From the NCBI GenBank assembly GCA_947247005.1, contig OX365946.1, forward strand, positions 7,820,453 to 7,884,452: a stretch of 64,000 nucleotides of DNA, read 5' to 3'. This document shows positions 25,285 to 36,214 of the stretch, one piece after another. Position 1 is the stretch's first letter; each line of letters opens with the position of its first letter. Both the position numbers and the translations under genes were made by a program. The notes under the pieces were generated by a model. The model saw only the letters and a list, made by a program, of their open reading frames with translations. It was not told the DNA's origin and did not search any database. The stretch comes from Spisula solida. Taxonomy: Eukaryota > Mollusca > Bivalvia > Venerida > Mactridae.

Positions 25285-27715
25285 TAGTGGGTATGCTACA
25301 GTTTTCACCTTTTGTACCTAACACTGCCCAGTATACATAGGTTCTGCTGTATTGAGGTATCTCTACACTTCTGGGTGAAACTTATTCTGATTGTTTTGAG
25401 TTCAGTACACATATGTCCGGCTCTATGAGGTATACCAACCAACACCGGGCTCTGTATTTATGCTTCTATGAGGCTCTTCCGACAGCCTTTATGTAGTACT
25501 TGCAGGCATTCCTAGCTGGCTATGGTACATACCACTTCCAAGTATAGCTATTTCTGGATCTCCTAGGTACCTTACACAGCTGGAGACAGCCATATCTTAC
25601 TCTGAGGTACCTAACACTTCCGGGTATATTCATAACTGGATATCTGAGATAGCTTTCACTGCCAGGTACAGCCAATTCTTGCCCTCTGTGGTACCTAACA
25701 CGGACAGGGATAGCAATTTCTAGCTTTTTGGGTACCTACAGCAGTTGGATACAGCCTTTTCAGACTACAAGGTTCCTATCAATTTGAAGTCATACCATTT
25801 CTGGCCCAATGAGGTACCTTACACTGCTGAGTGAAACCTTTTATGGTTCTTACCCTGCCTAGTACGCTTATTTCTGGTACCCAATAGTGTCAGGTACAGT
25901 CAGATCTTGCTCTCTTAGGTACCTACCACAGCCGGATGCAGCAATTTCTGGGGTTTTGAGGTACCTACTACAGCACGAAACGGCCATATCTGGATTTCTG
26001 AGTTGTTATTATTAGTTGCTACAACAGCATGTACTAGTAACAGCCATTTCTAGGTTTCTTAGGTACCTACCATAGCATCAAACAGCCATATCTGGGATTC
26101 TGAGGTACCTACCACAGCATGAAACAGCCATACCTGTGTTTGTGAGGTACCTACCACAGCATGTATCAGCCATATCTGTGTTTCAGAGATACCTACCAGA
26201 GCAGGATGCAGCCATATCTGGGTTTCTGAGGTACCAACCACAGCATGTATCAGCCATATATGGGTTGCTGAGGTACCTACCACAGCATGAAACAGCCATA
26301 TCTGGGTTTCTGAGATACCTACCACAGCATGTATCAGCCATGTCTGGGTTTCTGAGGTACCAACCACAGCATGTATCAGCCATATCTGGGTTTCAGAGAT
26401 ACCTACCAGAGCAGGATACAGCCATATCTGGGTTTCTGACGTACCTACCACAGCATGTATCAGCCATATCTGGGTTTCTGAGGTACCTACCACAACATGT
26501 ATCAGCCACATCTGGGTTTCTGAGGTACCTACCACAGCATGTATCAGCCATGTCTGGGTTTCTGAGGTACCTACCACAGCATGAAACAGCCATTTCTGGG
26601 TTTCTGAGGTACCTACCACAGCATGAAACAGCCATATCTGGGTTTCTGAGGTACCTACCACAGCATGTATCAGCCATATCTGGGTTTCTGAGGTACCTAC
26701 CACAGCATGAAACAGCCATATCTGGGTTTCCGAGGTACATACCACAGCATGAAACAGCCATATCTGGGTTTCTGAGGTACCTACCACAGCATGTATCAGC
26801 CATGTCTTGCAATCTGAGGTACCTACCATATCATCAAACAGCCATATCCGGGTTTCTGAGGTTCCTACCACAGCATGTATCAGCCATATCTGGGAATCTG
26901 AGGTACCTACCATAGCATCAAACAGCCATATCTGGGTTTCTGAGGTACCTACCACAGCATGTATCAGCCATATCTGGGTTTCTGAGGTACCTACCACAGC
27001 ATGAAATGGCCATATCTGGGAATCTGAGGTACCTACCACAGCATTAAATGGCCATATCTGGGTTACTGAGGTACCTACCACAGCATGAAACAGCCATATC
27101 TGGGTTTCTGAGGTACCTACCACAGCATGAAATGACCATATCTGGGTTTCTGAGGTACCTACCACAGCATGTATCAGCCATATCTGGGTTTCTGAGGTAC
27201 CTACCACAGCATGTATCAGCCATATCTGGGTTTCTGAGGTACCTACCACAGCATGTATCAGCCATATCTGGGTTTCTGAGGTACCTACCACAGCATATGT
27301 CAGCTATATCTTGGTTTCTGAGGTACCTACCATAGCATCAAACAGCCATATCTGGGTTTCTGAGGTACCAACCACAGTTGGATACAGCCAATTCTGGCTA
27401 CCTCTGCAGGATACAGGAGTTTCTGAGTTTCTGAGGTACCTACAACAGCTGGATATAGCCATTTCTGGCTTAATAGGATACCTAATTCACTGGCAGAAGC
27501 ATCATTTTCTTGCTCTCTCGTGCATACACCACTGCCGGGTACATTCATTTCTGGTTCTATGATGTACCTATCAATACCGGATACAGCCCCTTTTGGCTCG
27601 GTAAGGTATCTTGCACTGCTCGGTTAAGCCTTTCCAGGCTCTATGGGCTCTATGGCCGCATACAGACTTTTCTAGATCAATGGCGTGCCTTACACTGCTT
27701 GACACAGCCAATACT
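25285..27715. repeat. 42-bp minisatellite array inside the foldback-like element
   Basis: The core 26040-27370 consists of near-identical 42-bp units of the form GAGGTACCTACCACAGCATG + TATCAGCCATATCTGGGTTT + CT. Three variants are intermixed, with TAT, AAA or catcAAA at the variable site. On both flanks (25285-26040 and 27370-27715) the units become progressively diverged and irregular. This fits homogenisation by unequal exchange at the centre. About 57 unit lengths in all. Because 42 is a multiple of 3, long frames open by chance on both strands. Confidence 0.93.
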
Positions 27716-28278
27716 CATGTCAAAGAACAATTACTTAAAACTGCTCATGTAATACAATTATAACAATATCATGGAATGCGATGAAATACAAATGTATGAG
27801 TTACACATACATTGTATTTGTATTTAGTTACAAATGTGAAACGAATCAAGTACAATTAATGAAACCAGTATAGCTCAGCTCACTGGTTTACTGAATGACC
27901 CCACCCACTTTTTAGTGAGTATTTTTCTATTAGTTAATTCTATCGTTTTTGAGCTATTCATTTGTAATTCCTTTATATAGCCTGATCAGATATAAAGTAA
28001 GAATCAAGATAATTATATACATACATGTATGTTATTATAAATTCAACCCATTACATGTATTTCTAATGCGTTGGCCATAACAATGACCGTAGCCTTACCA
28101 AGCTTGGTAAAATCATCATTCTGCATATTGTAGATACATATACATGTGTCATAAACACATTCAAACTTTATAATCCACATAGACTATATTATCTATAGTC
28201 TCTGATATCCATAAGTCTATTAACAAAAATGTTGTTGGCCATATAAGTTTGTTATACTCTTCTAACTTGACCTTTGAT

Positions 28279-29148
28279 CATTTTGGTGGCCATCTTGGAT
28301 TTCTGGGCGGCACATGCATGGTCTCTAAAGCAATTTTTTAACGTTATTAAATAATAATGAATTAATTAAGCTTACAAAGCGATGTTTTGGCTTTTGTTAT
28401 TGGACAAATTTTAATAATCTGATGTAGTCCATATTTCGTCATTGTCAGCGGTTATTTACCCCCCATTGTAATAATTGGAAGCAATATTTCACTATAGTAA
28501 AATTGAAATAAAAAAATGCATAAAGACACAATATAATATTAATATTACAGTTATATTACGCAAATAAAATTTCCCATTCATAATAACAATTTTTGATTGG
28601 CAAACTAATTTCATTTTTGGGGTTAAATTATTACCCCACCCACCTTAATACAAATTATGCGTCAAAATCTCATCATCACACCACAGAAGAATGAATGTGA
28701 TAATGTAAGATCTATATTACTACCACTAGAACTATTTGGGTTAGTTAATTGGCCAACAATACAACAAGCATATTAACTATAGTAAACGATATGACAGATT
28801 TTACCGATTTTTAGTCAATTTTTCGTCATAAAAGCATGATTTTCAAATATTCAATTTAAAAACATCATAATTTGATCTTGATTTGTGTATTTCATCATGT
28901 TTCCTATAAAAAATCAAATAAAACATGTAATAAAACAGAAATGATACTTACAGTATGTATATTATGTCACATGAGTGAAATCTGAAAATGTGGCGGCCAT
29001 CTTGGCGGCCATCTTGGATTTCTCAGCGTTGTGACAGCAGATTTTTGTAAGAAATGGATTTTCGTAAACTGGACACTATTTGCTTTCAATTCATACCAAT
29101 TATAGATTTGGACAAGAATTGTAAATAAATGGCCCTCAGCTCTTGGAC
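28279..29148 (-). repeat. Right inverted arm of the foldback-like element
   Basis: Inverted partner of 24363-25250. Ends in two GGCGGCCATCTT words (28991-29014), mirroring the left arm; a further GGTGGCCATCTT lies near 28285. Confidence 0.85.
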
Positions 29149-29308
29149 TAAAAGGCGTTTGCGGAATTAATTGAAAAAATTGATGAATTCGCCGGAAGTG
29201 GGAGTGCCATTAATGTTATGCCCTTGCTCAAATACGTCATGCCGAGGAAAATAATCCAGTTACGTAAATTACTACCAAGGACTTATCAACTACAAGAAGA
29301 ATAGGTTT

Positions 29309-29625
29309 AGTATAATTATGCCCCCACCCCTTTGATGAGGGGGTATATTGCTTTGCACATGACGGGCGGTCGGTAGACCGAATGGTTTCCGTTCAATAAC
29401 TCATGAACGATTTGCCCTAGGATCTGCTGCCAGCAACAGTAGATGACCCCTGTTGATTTTGTGTTTAGTAGATCAAAGGTCACTGTGGCTTATTATTTTG
29501 CCTTTCATGTAACTGTTATAAATGCACAATGTCATATATTATGTCAATGTTATATGAGACTCACAGGGAAGACTGGGTATACCCAACTGTGTTGCCTCTT
29601 TAAATAAAGTCTTTATTATTATTAT
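29309..29625 (+). mobile_element. Truncated retroelement-like fragment replacing P450 exon 2
   Basis: Starts with a GC-rich inverted motif (CCCCCACCCCTTTGATGAGG) and ends 'aaataaagtctttattattattat', a simple ATT tail of the kind seen at the 3' ends of some LINEs. Its right end abuts P450 exon 3 sequence directly, so the missing 4 kb of the ancestral gene went with, or before, this insertion. Confidence 0.5.
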
Positions 29626-30868
29626 ATTGAATCTACATTCAGTGCACCACGACAAGGCATACTGGAGAGATCCCGAGTGTTTCCGACCCGAGCGTTTCCT
29701 CAGCAAAGACAACTTCCTAGATGCTGATATATGCTCCCATGTGATCCAGTTTGGACTGGGTCGCCGCCGCTGCGTTGGTGAGGCTCTGGCAAAAATGAAT
29801 GTTTTGTGTCATTCGCGACAATAATGCAAAGATGTTAATTCAGTAAGCCGCCCGGGGAGGTATTGGACATAACTCCAATCACTGGACTTGTTTATCGCCC
29901 AGACGACTTTCGAGTATTGTGAAAGAGAGGGAGTAGATCGTGCAACATATTTAAGTACTATGCTGTGTAATTGAGTATGACCGTAGGAAGATTACTTTAA
30001 CACTGAAACCCTCATATATACAGTCTAGGGAATCTTGGCAAAAATTTACTTCGACCTGAGTAAAGTAACGCATCAGCATGAAACGGCTAGAATTACCCTA
30101 CAGACCCTTTGATCTAGAATAAAATGACCAGCCAGCTAGTGATCATTATTAATTATAGGGATAAAGTGGGGCCGAGTGTTCCTCTCCTGAAGCTAAACTA
30201 TGCTAAAGCAGACATATGAGCTTAATTTATACATCAGTATAACAATAAATCAAACTCACATTTATCTCATACCTCTAGAATCTTTATTCAGTTATTGTTG
30301 AATACATACTTAATTATTAAATGATTTTGATACTTATAATAAAAGTATAATCATACATTATTATTTATTTCTACTTTAATTGCATTTAAGTTTTATTATA
30401 AATTCTAGGAAAGGAAAATATTAAATATTTATTTAAATTCAACTACTATTATACAATGCAATCTCTTCAGAGCAGCCCGACCCAGGGCCTTCTCTTGAGC
30501 AGCATTCTCTCTATAGCAACATATAACCATTTTGATACGGAACTAACCGTTTACTATTCAATTCACCTCTTCATAACAACAACATCTGTACAACAGCAAA
30601 CTTTAGAGAGTCTGATCTATACATTTCTGTAACAACACATTCATTAATTAACTGCATTATCGATAGTATCATATACACAGTAGAATAATATGCATGTTGC
30701 AGAAAGTATGTACATGTTTTACAATATCTCAATTAATTTTCACTGTGTAAATCTAAAGTCGGAGGATAAAAAGATAGTGAAATACAATATTTCTGTAGTT
30801 TCGAAATATTACATATATAGACATACTAGTCTCCATCCAACGCAGCCTTGGTTTCCTTGTATAATGTT

Positions 30869-31491
30869 TTTATGCCGCCGGAGGGTGGCATATCAAAATT
30901 GGACTGTCCATCAGACAGTCCGTCCATCTGCCAGTTAGCACACACGAAAAGGTACCTTAGGTGGTTCGAGGTGGAGTCTTACACAATATAAATCTATTGG
31001 ATGTATTCCGTAACCACTTAATTTGTTTGTTCTTAAACAATGGAAATACCATCTAAGGTAGCGTTCGGGGATGCCCATCCTTTTGCCCGGGCATTTGTTA
31101 AAGTTTATAATAAAGTTCAATAGTTTGTTTACTATCAATGCTGTTTATTGAAACTAGGCACACTTATTTACTACTACTACTAGACATGTGGCATGACTCT
31201 AAGATGGAATTGTTAGAAGTTAATGACCCTTTTTAACTTAAACATTTCGGCTATATATTTTTTAGAAAGTTTAATATTTTGTTTGCTATGAATGCCATTG
31301 CATTGAAAGTTGGTACTATCATAATTCAACATTGCTAGACATGGGGCATAACTCATAAGAATGGTTTTATAAAGAGTTGTGACCCTTTTTAAACTAAGAA
31401 ATTTTGCTTATATTTTTAAAATAATTGCCGATACTTTCAACAATGCACTTTGGGGGCATATGTCCCTCACACTGACAGATCTTTTTGTTAA
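30869..31491 (+). mobile_element. Interspersed element with GC-hairpin ends
   Basis: Opens with a small hairpin TGCCGCCGGAGGGTGGCA and closes with 'ttgggggcatatgtccctcacactga'. The interior carries two subrepeats around 'catttgttaaagtttataat' / 'gaaactaggcacacttattt' and 'attgaaagttggtactatca'. This type of end is common in bivalve repeats. No coding capacity. Confidence 0.5.
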
Positions 31492-31651
31492 ATATTCTTG
31501 CTGTAAATTGCTTTTTGAGTAATTAAATATATTGAACAATTATAAGAATTGACATTTAGGCAATTTTAATTTTATGTTGACGATGCATCATGTTAAAGCA
31601 GATATTGTTGGGTGGGATATAAGGACGTTGAAGTCAACAATACACTAATGA

Positions 31652-32985
31652 TAAACAAGAGCTGTCCACGAACAGCGCGCTCCACTATTCGCAGTGCAAT
31701 GCTAGGATAGTATAATCATTTTATATTAAAAACAAAAAGCTTCATATCAGCAGCATTACCCTCTGCTGTGTAGAGGTTGGGGCATCTAAGCCAAACAACG
31801 GAGATAACGTGGACAAAATGCAGGACAGTTAACTACTCGTGTGTAGGTCCCATGGGTCATGAAGGTGAACAAATATACATTTCTAAATAAAAAAGGGGGC
31901 ATAATTTCAACAAAATGCTAAATAGTTATCTACTCCTGGTCATGATGATGACTAGTATGCAAAGTATCAAAGCAATATATCAATGCACTTTTAAAAATGA
32001 TATAAGAGTTTAAAACACTTGTACCTAAACTTTTTCATTTGCATGTCCAAGTCCAAAAGGGGGCATGATTTCAACAAAATGCATTATATAATTACGTACC
32101 CAAGTGTAGGGGTTGGGATCATGATGGTGAACAAGTATGCAAAGAAATATGTGAATGCACTTTGAAAATATTAGAGGAGAAAAAACCCTGTACCTAAACT
32201 TTGACATTTGCACTAAGTTGAAAAAGGGGGCATAATTTCACCAAAATGCTTGATAGAGTTATCTACCCCTGTACGGGTTGGATCATGATGGTAAATAAAG
32301 TATGCAAAGTATCAAAGCAATATGTCAATGCACTTTGAAGATATTAGAGGTGAAAAAATATACCTAAACTTTAACATTTGCATTTCCAAGTCCCAAAGAG
32401 GACATAATTTCAACAAAATGCCTAATATAGTAACCTACCCTTGTGTAGGGGTTGGGGTCATGATGATAAACAAGTATGCAAAGCAATATGTGAATGCACT
32501 TTGAAAATATTTAAGGTGAACAAAACCTGTACCTAAACTTTAACATTTGCACTAACTTAAAGAAGGGGGCGTAATTTCACCATAATGCTTGATAGAGTTA
32601 CCTACCCCTGTGTATGGGTTGGAGTCATGAGGGGAACAAGTATGCAAAGTATCAAAGCAATATGTTAATGCGATTTGAAGAAATATTAGAGGTTAAAAAC
32701 CTGTATCTAAACTTTAACATTTGCACTATTTGCACTAAGTAGAAAAAGGGGGCATACTTTCAACAAAATGCCTGACAGAGTTACCTACTCCCACACATAG
32801 ATTGGGGTTATGGTGGCGAATAAGTATGCGAAATATGAAAGCAATATCTCAAAGGACGTTGAAGATATTAGAGGTTAAAAACCTGTACCTAAACTTTAAC
32901 ATAAGCATTATGCCGACGACAATGCCAACGCTCGTGTGACTGCAATAGCTCCCCTTATTCTACGAATAGTAAAGCTAAAAAGCAA
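31652..32985 (-). mobile_element. Tandem-core element (~170-bp units), minus orientation
   Basis: Begins AAACAAGAGCTGTCCACGAA, the reverse complement of the terminal CTCTTGTTT tail seen in the other tandem-core elements, with a hairpin GAGC-tgt...aca-GCGCGCTC. Six units, each with 'tacctaaactttaacatttg' (near 32022, 32190, 32360, 32531, 32702, 32885), 'gggggcataatttcaacaaaatg' and 'atgatggtgaac', spaced about 170 bp. The other end is near AGCTCCCCTTATTCTACGAA. Consistent with a bivalve HINE/pearl-type element. Confidence 0.7.
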
Positions 32986-33539
32986 TATGCTGCAATATTC
33001 AACATTCTACTATCTATAATGCATAATATATTATATAATAATATTTAAAACAAAAAAGGACATTAATTTTCCTAATAGTATTTTTCTCATTTATTCTCAT
33101 TTATTTAACAAATCGGCAGTATTCAGAAGAAAAAAAAAAATGTAAATTTAAGCTTTTACATAATGCTCCCCATATTATTCAACATAAAAATGTACACTTA
33201 CGGACTTTGAAAACGCAACACTTTTAAGGGACCCATATTTTTTGGATTGAACTATTTAGCTGACTTTGTACGAATGAAATAATGTTCCTAGATAATAACA
33301 TTGTCATTAGAGAACATGTGACACGTGTTTTACCACGCACATTACACGTGGTAACCACGTGGCCAAATCTCATTGTTCACTCGTGGATCTCGCGTGAATG
33401 AAAATATCCGAATTGTGTAAATAGAAATGTGTACACGATACATTGACCTGCAAAAAAATCACAGTTTCAATCATCCAAAATGACTAGTTGGTATGTAACG
33501 TTCACCCGAAAATGATGTGCCCAGAGGTGTAGCAATGTT

Positions 33540-33760
33540 ACATACCGGAAGTAGCAGCCATGCCGTTTTCGCACGATTCCATTGTAATAATATAACAAAT
33601 ATTAGTCCACATGAACGTTTAATGCACACTGACACTGTCACTGACACACTGCTATTTATACGGATGAATCAATGCGCATGCGCAGTCGACGAAGCAGCTT
33701 CCGGTCTACAACCATGACTGTCAGAGTAATACTTGGTGGCAATGGGTATGCAAAATGATT
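33540..33760 (+). promoter_or_regulatory. CpG-containing segment with ETS- and NRF-1-like sites before an ATG
   Basis: ACCGGAAGT (ETS-like) at 33545, the palindromic TGCGCATGCGCA (NRF-1-like) at 33673 and TTCCGGT (inverted ETS-like) near 33699 cluster within 160 bp. An ATG at 33714 follows in fair context (ACAACCATGA), reading MTVRVILGGN before a GTATGC that could be a splice donor. The combination is typical of housekeeping promoters, but no downstream exon was identified and the segment lies in repeat-rich DNA. Confidence 0.3.
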
Positions 33761-34402
33761 AAATGAAAGTTCAAATATGTTCGATTATTTCTAAAAGAAA
33801 TTTTGATTTAGTACAGTTCGACAGTTTGTGTTCAATCTTACATCTAAGATGTTTTTCAATCTGTAGCCATTCCCTTCTTGTATCACTATTTTCGGCGACA
33901 ACGATGTTAACTTTAGACAGCATGATAATAATCATTCGCATAAATTACTGAAAATAATCATTTTTGTGAACGAAAAGAATATCAACGTGATGTATACTCC
34001 AGTTGTATCCTCAGTTTTTGCACTCATTTAAAAATATGACATACTGTTGCTAAGGCGTGTCCACGGGTGAGTGCCGATTCTCTATCTGCTCGCGAGCTTC
34101 TCCAAACATGTGTCCATGTATGGTGGAGCATTCCCTCAGCAGCACATTTAAATGTGATGTTGTTTATGAGTTGTCGTTGTTGTGAATGTACCACGATCAA
34201 AATTTTATACACAAATTCTAAATTGTGAATTTGGCATTTGAGACTTGAACACATCGATGTCACGTGACTTTTCTATTTTGTTCATTTTTATTTCTGAAAT
34301 TTTGCTAGTGGGTTTAATATAAAAAAGGCTTTCTATATACCAATTTGTGTGTCAAATAAATAATGTTTACTATATATTTGCGTGTATATACATGTACATT
34401 TA

Positions 34403-34900
34403 CTTGTACATTAAGTTTCGTCTAGACAATTTCTACTCAAAGTTTGGTCTAAAATAGAAGCCGCACTTCATCATTTGATGACGTATAATAACGCCTTGCA
34501 ATGACAACATAGCGAATATGATATTCATTTCCGTTTGATGTGTTCTGTATATAAGAACTGATATTTTAGACATGATACCTATTTGAATTATGCATACGCT
34601 AATAATATGTAATTTAAAATATTTCGTATAAGATAAAAAAGTCATGTTTTAATATGTTATTAATACCGGCATATAATGTCCCTTTTTGCTATTCGTTATA
34701 TGCAGCGTTTCCCTTTTCATTGCAAGTTCTAAACATTGTCACGTTTTCGAATATTGAACATGAACCATTCTCTAAATTTGATCAAACTTGCTTACTCTAT
34801 GGACTAAGAGTATAATTATTCTATGTTATAAATGCTTACCGTTCATTCTACAGATCATGTTACAAATTGGCATAAACATTTGGAACATACATGTATAGAT
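34403..34900. repeat. Duplicated non-coding block (matches 58543-59030)
   Basis: High similarity in direct orientation from 'tgtacattaagtttcgtcta' to 'aacatacatgtatag'. No gene is visible in either copy. Preservation may simply reflect the age of the duplication. Confidence 0.8.
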
Positions 34901-35154
34901 TTTATTTACGTTCATTGGTCAGAATATGCTACACTCACCACAAAAGATACCGCGAAAAAAGTTACATTTCTGTTAAAATTGTAACCAAAGGTACGGTTGA
35001 TACACACAGAGATCTGTTATTCGCGTTTCTCTAAGTGCGTAGTGTATTTCTTATCAATTCTATTATTAACTGTTTGACCTTAATGTGACCCGGGTCAAGT
35101 ATAGAATGGATTTATAATAGTAATTCAGCGCTTACAATTTAGTATCGGAATTAG

Positions 35155-35235
35155 CTATATCGATAGTGTGTTAGTCTATAACATATCATTTTGTGAGAAG
35201 AGGGCCTCGAGTTCAAATCCTACATCAGCCTATTT
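35155..35235 (+). repeat. tRNA-like sequence
   Basis: A B-box GAGTTCAAATCC at about 35210 with a weak A-box upstream (GATAGTGTGTTAGTC) and a T-rich run just after (tattttttctg). Too irregular for a functional tRNA. SINE head or tRNA pseudogene. Confidence 0.35.
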
Positions 35236-35532
35236 TTTCTGATTTTCTTTTTCCCATTTTGTTTTTGTCTATAATTTTGACGTTAATTTGAGGTATTTTA
35301 AGTCCCGTCTACAGATTTTCCAGACACAATGCGCGCTAAATATTATAGTCTGAGTTAAGTTTGGAATCACTATATATCGATATATTTGCCGGATATAACG
35401 GACCGCAGAATCTAGACTAATACAGTGCGTTCAAAGTCAAATGAGAATCGTTATAAACATAAACTCGCCCGTCAGGTAAACTTTAAATGGGTTCGATATC
35501 AAATAGTGTACAAATCTCACTCCATATATCAA

Positions 35533-35610
35533 TGGCGCGGTAGTGTAGTGGATAAACCCGCACTTCCTTCAAGCTTCTATTTTATTCTGAGTTGTAGGTT
35601 CGCTCCACAC
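35533..35610 (+). repeat. tRNA-like SINE head
   Basis: A-box TAGTGTAGTGGATAAACC and B-box AGGTTCGCTCC with spacing near that of a tRNA. The anticodon arm does not pair well. Likely a tRNA-derived SINE or pseudogene. Confidence 0.45.
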
Positions 35611-35904
35611 TTTTTCTTGCACGTATCCATGTTATCAAGTCTTATATTATACTGCTGCTTTAATGAATCGATACTTCAAATGATCAAAGTTTCATGTAGT
35701 TGTGAATATATTAAAGACGATATTATGATTATTGTACTGTATATAAAAACATAATTGAAAAGATACGACTTCATAAAGAATGAAATCATAACACCAAAAT
35801 TAATCTACGTACTGCATACCTTACTTCGTGTATGTTATTATATTAGTTACAAATAAAAAATACGGTACAAGTAAAAAGATAAAGAAACTTAAATTTAAGT
35901 AACT

Positions 35905-35990
35905 TGGATGGGCGTCGAACCAGCGGCGAGATTGAACAAAATTACGCGTAGTATAATATAGTATATAGTATAATAGTAATATCCACTCGA
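35905..35990 (-). repeat. tRNA-like sequence, minus strand
   Basis: On the minus strand, TCGTTAGTCGAGTGGATATT (A-box-like) is followed by GGTTCGACGCC (B-box). The spacing is expanded by an A+T-rich insert ('atactatattatac'). Treated as a pseudogene or SINE remnant. Confidence 0.35.
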
Positions 35991-36214
35991 CTAACGAGAC
36001 GATGTAAAAACTGGTTTTAAAGTATTATACTATTGATTGAATGTATCTATTTTATTATATAAAACATAAGCCCCCCTATTCTTTTGAATGGGACAGTTCC
36101 CTCATTAGTATTACTTATTGAACCGACAGTACCTATATTATTATTCTTTTTTATTTACTGACAAACAATTTACATGGATAAATATATAAATTCTAGTTTG
36201 ATTAGTGTTTTCAA

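Larger units (their letters stand above)
24363..29148. mobile_element. 4.8-kb foldback-like element with ~870-bp inverted arms and a 42-bp tandem core
   Basis: The outer ends GTCCAAGAGCTGAGGGCCAT and ATGGCCCTCAGCTCTTGGAC are exact inverses. Inverted similarity continues inwards, with indels, to about 25250 on the left and 28279 on the right. TA borders both ends (24361-24362, 29149-29150). It splits exon 1 of the P450 pseudogene at a point where the paralogue is continuous. Inside are a large 42-bp tandem array and about 550 bp of single-copy sequence, with no transposase. Long arms plus a tandem core recall Foldback-type elements. The superfamily is unknown to me; the TA border hints at a Tc1/mariner-like mobiliser. 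The arms carry AAGATGGCCGCC words at mirrored positions. Confidence 0.88.
23764..29938 (+). pseudogene. Cytochrome P450 pseudogene (paralogue of 52772-58080)
   Basis: Starts MADITTYALVTIFVLLFVKS and follows the intact gene closely through the hinge, then hits TAA at 23887-23889 (after LPIVGV), a second stop near 24091, and several indels. At 24361 it is cut by a 4.8-kb foldback element. Coding homology resumes at about 29152 (the DEFAGSGSAINVMPLLKYVM region) and runs to the end of exon 1 near 29303. Exon 2 and the first half of exon 3, including the I-helix and ExxR segments, are missing. In their place is a 0.3-kb repeat (29309-29625). From 29628 homology to exon 3 returns: NLHSVHHDKAYWRDPECFRP, then FGLGRRRCVGEALAK with the haem Cys, followed by a frameshift near 29815. 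It cannot encode a P450. Confidence 0.93.
30010..34400. other. Upstream-copy-specific segment between duplicated blocks
   Basis: The downstream copy has no counterpart (58150 follows almost directly to 58540). It contains an interspersed repeat at 30869-31491, a tandem-core element at 31652-32985, an element end at 33205 and a possible promoter at 33540-33760. 30010-30868 is A+T-rich with nothing recognisable. Confidence 0.6.

Noticed and set aside
26059..27291. 410-codon minus-strand frame of 14-residue repeats (VVGTSETQIWLIHA type), and similar frames on the plus strand
   Set aside because: A 42-bp tandem repeat without stops stays open in several frames on both strands at once. There is no splice, start or codon-use support, and the array belongs to a mobile element.
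26040..27370. Regular ~42-bp repeats resembling a CRISPR array
   Set aside because: The units are contiguous with no unique spacers, and the context is a eukaryotic genome with introns.
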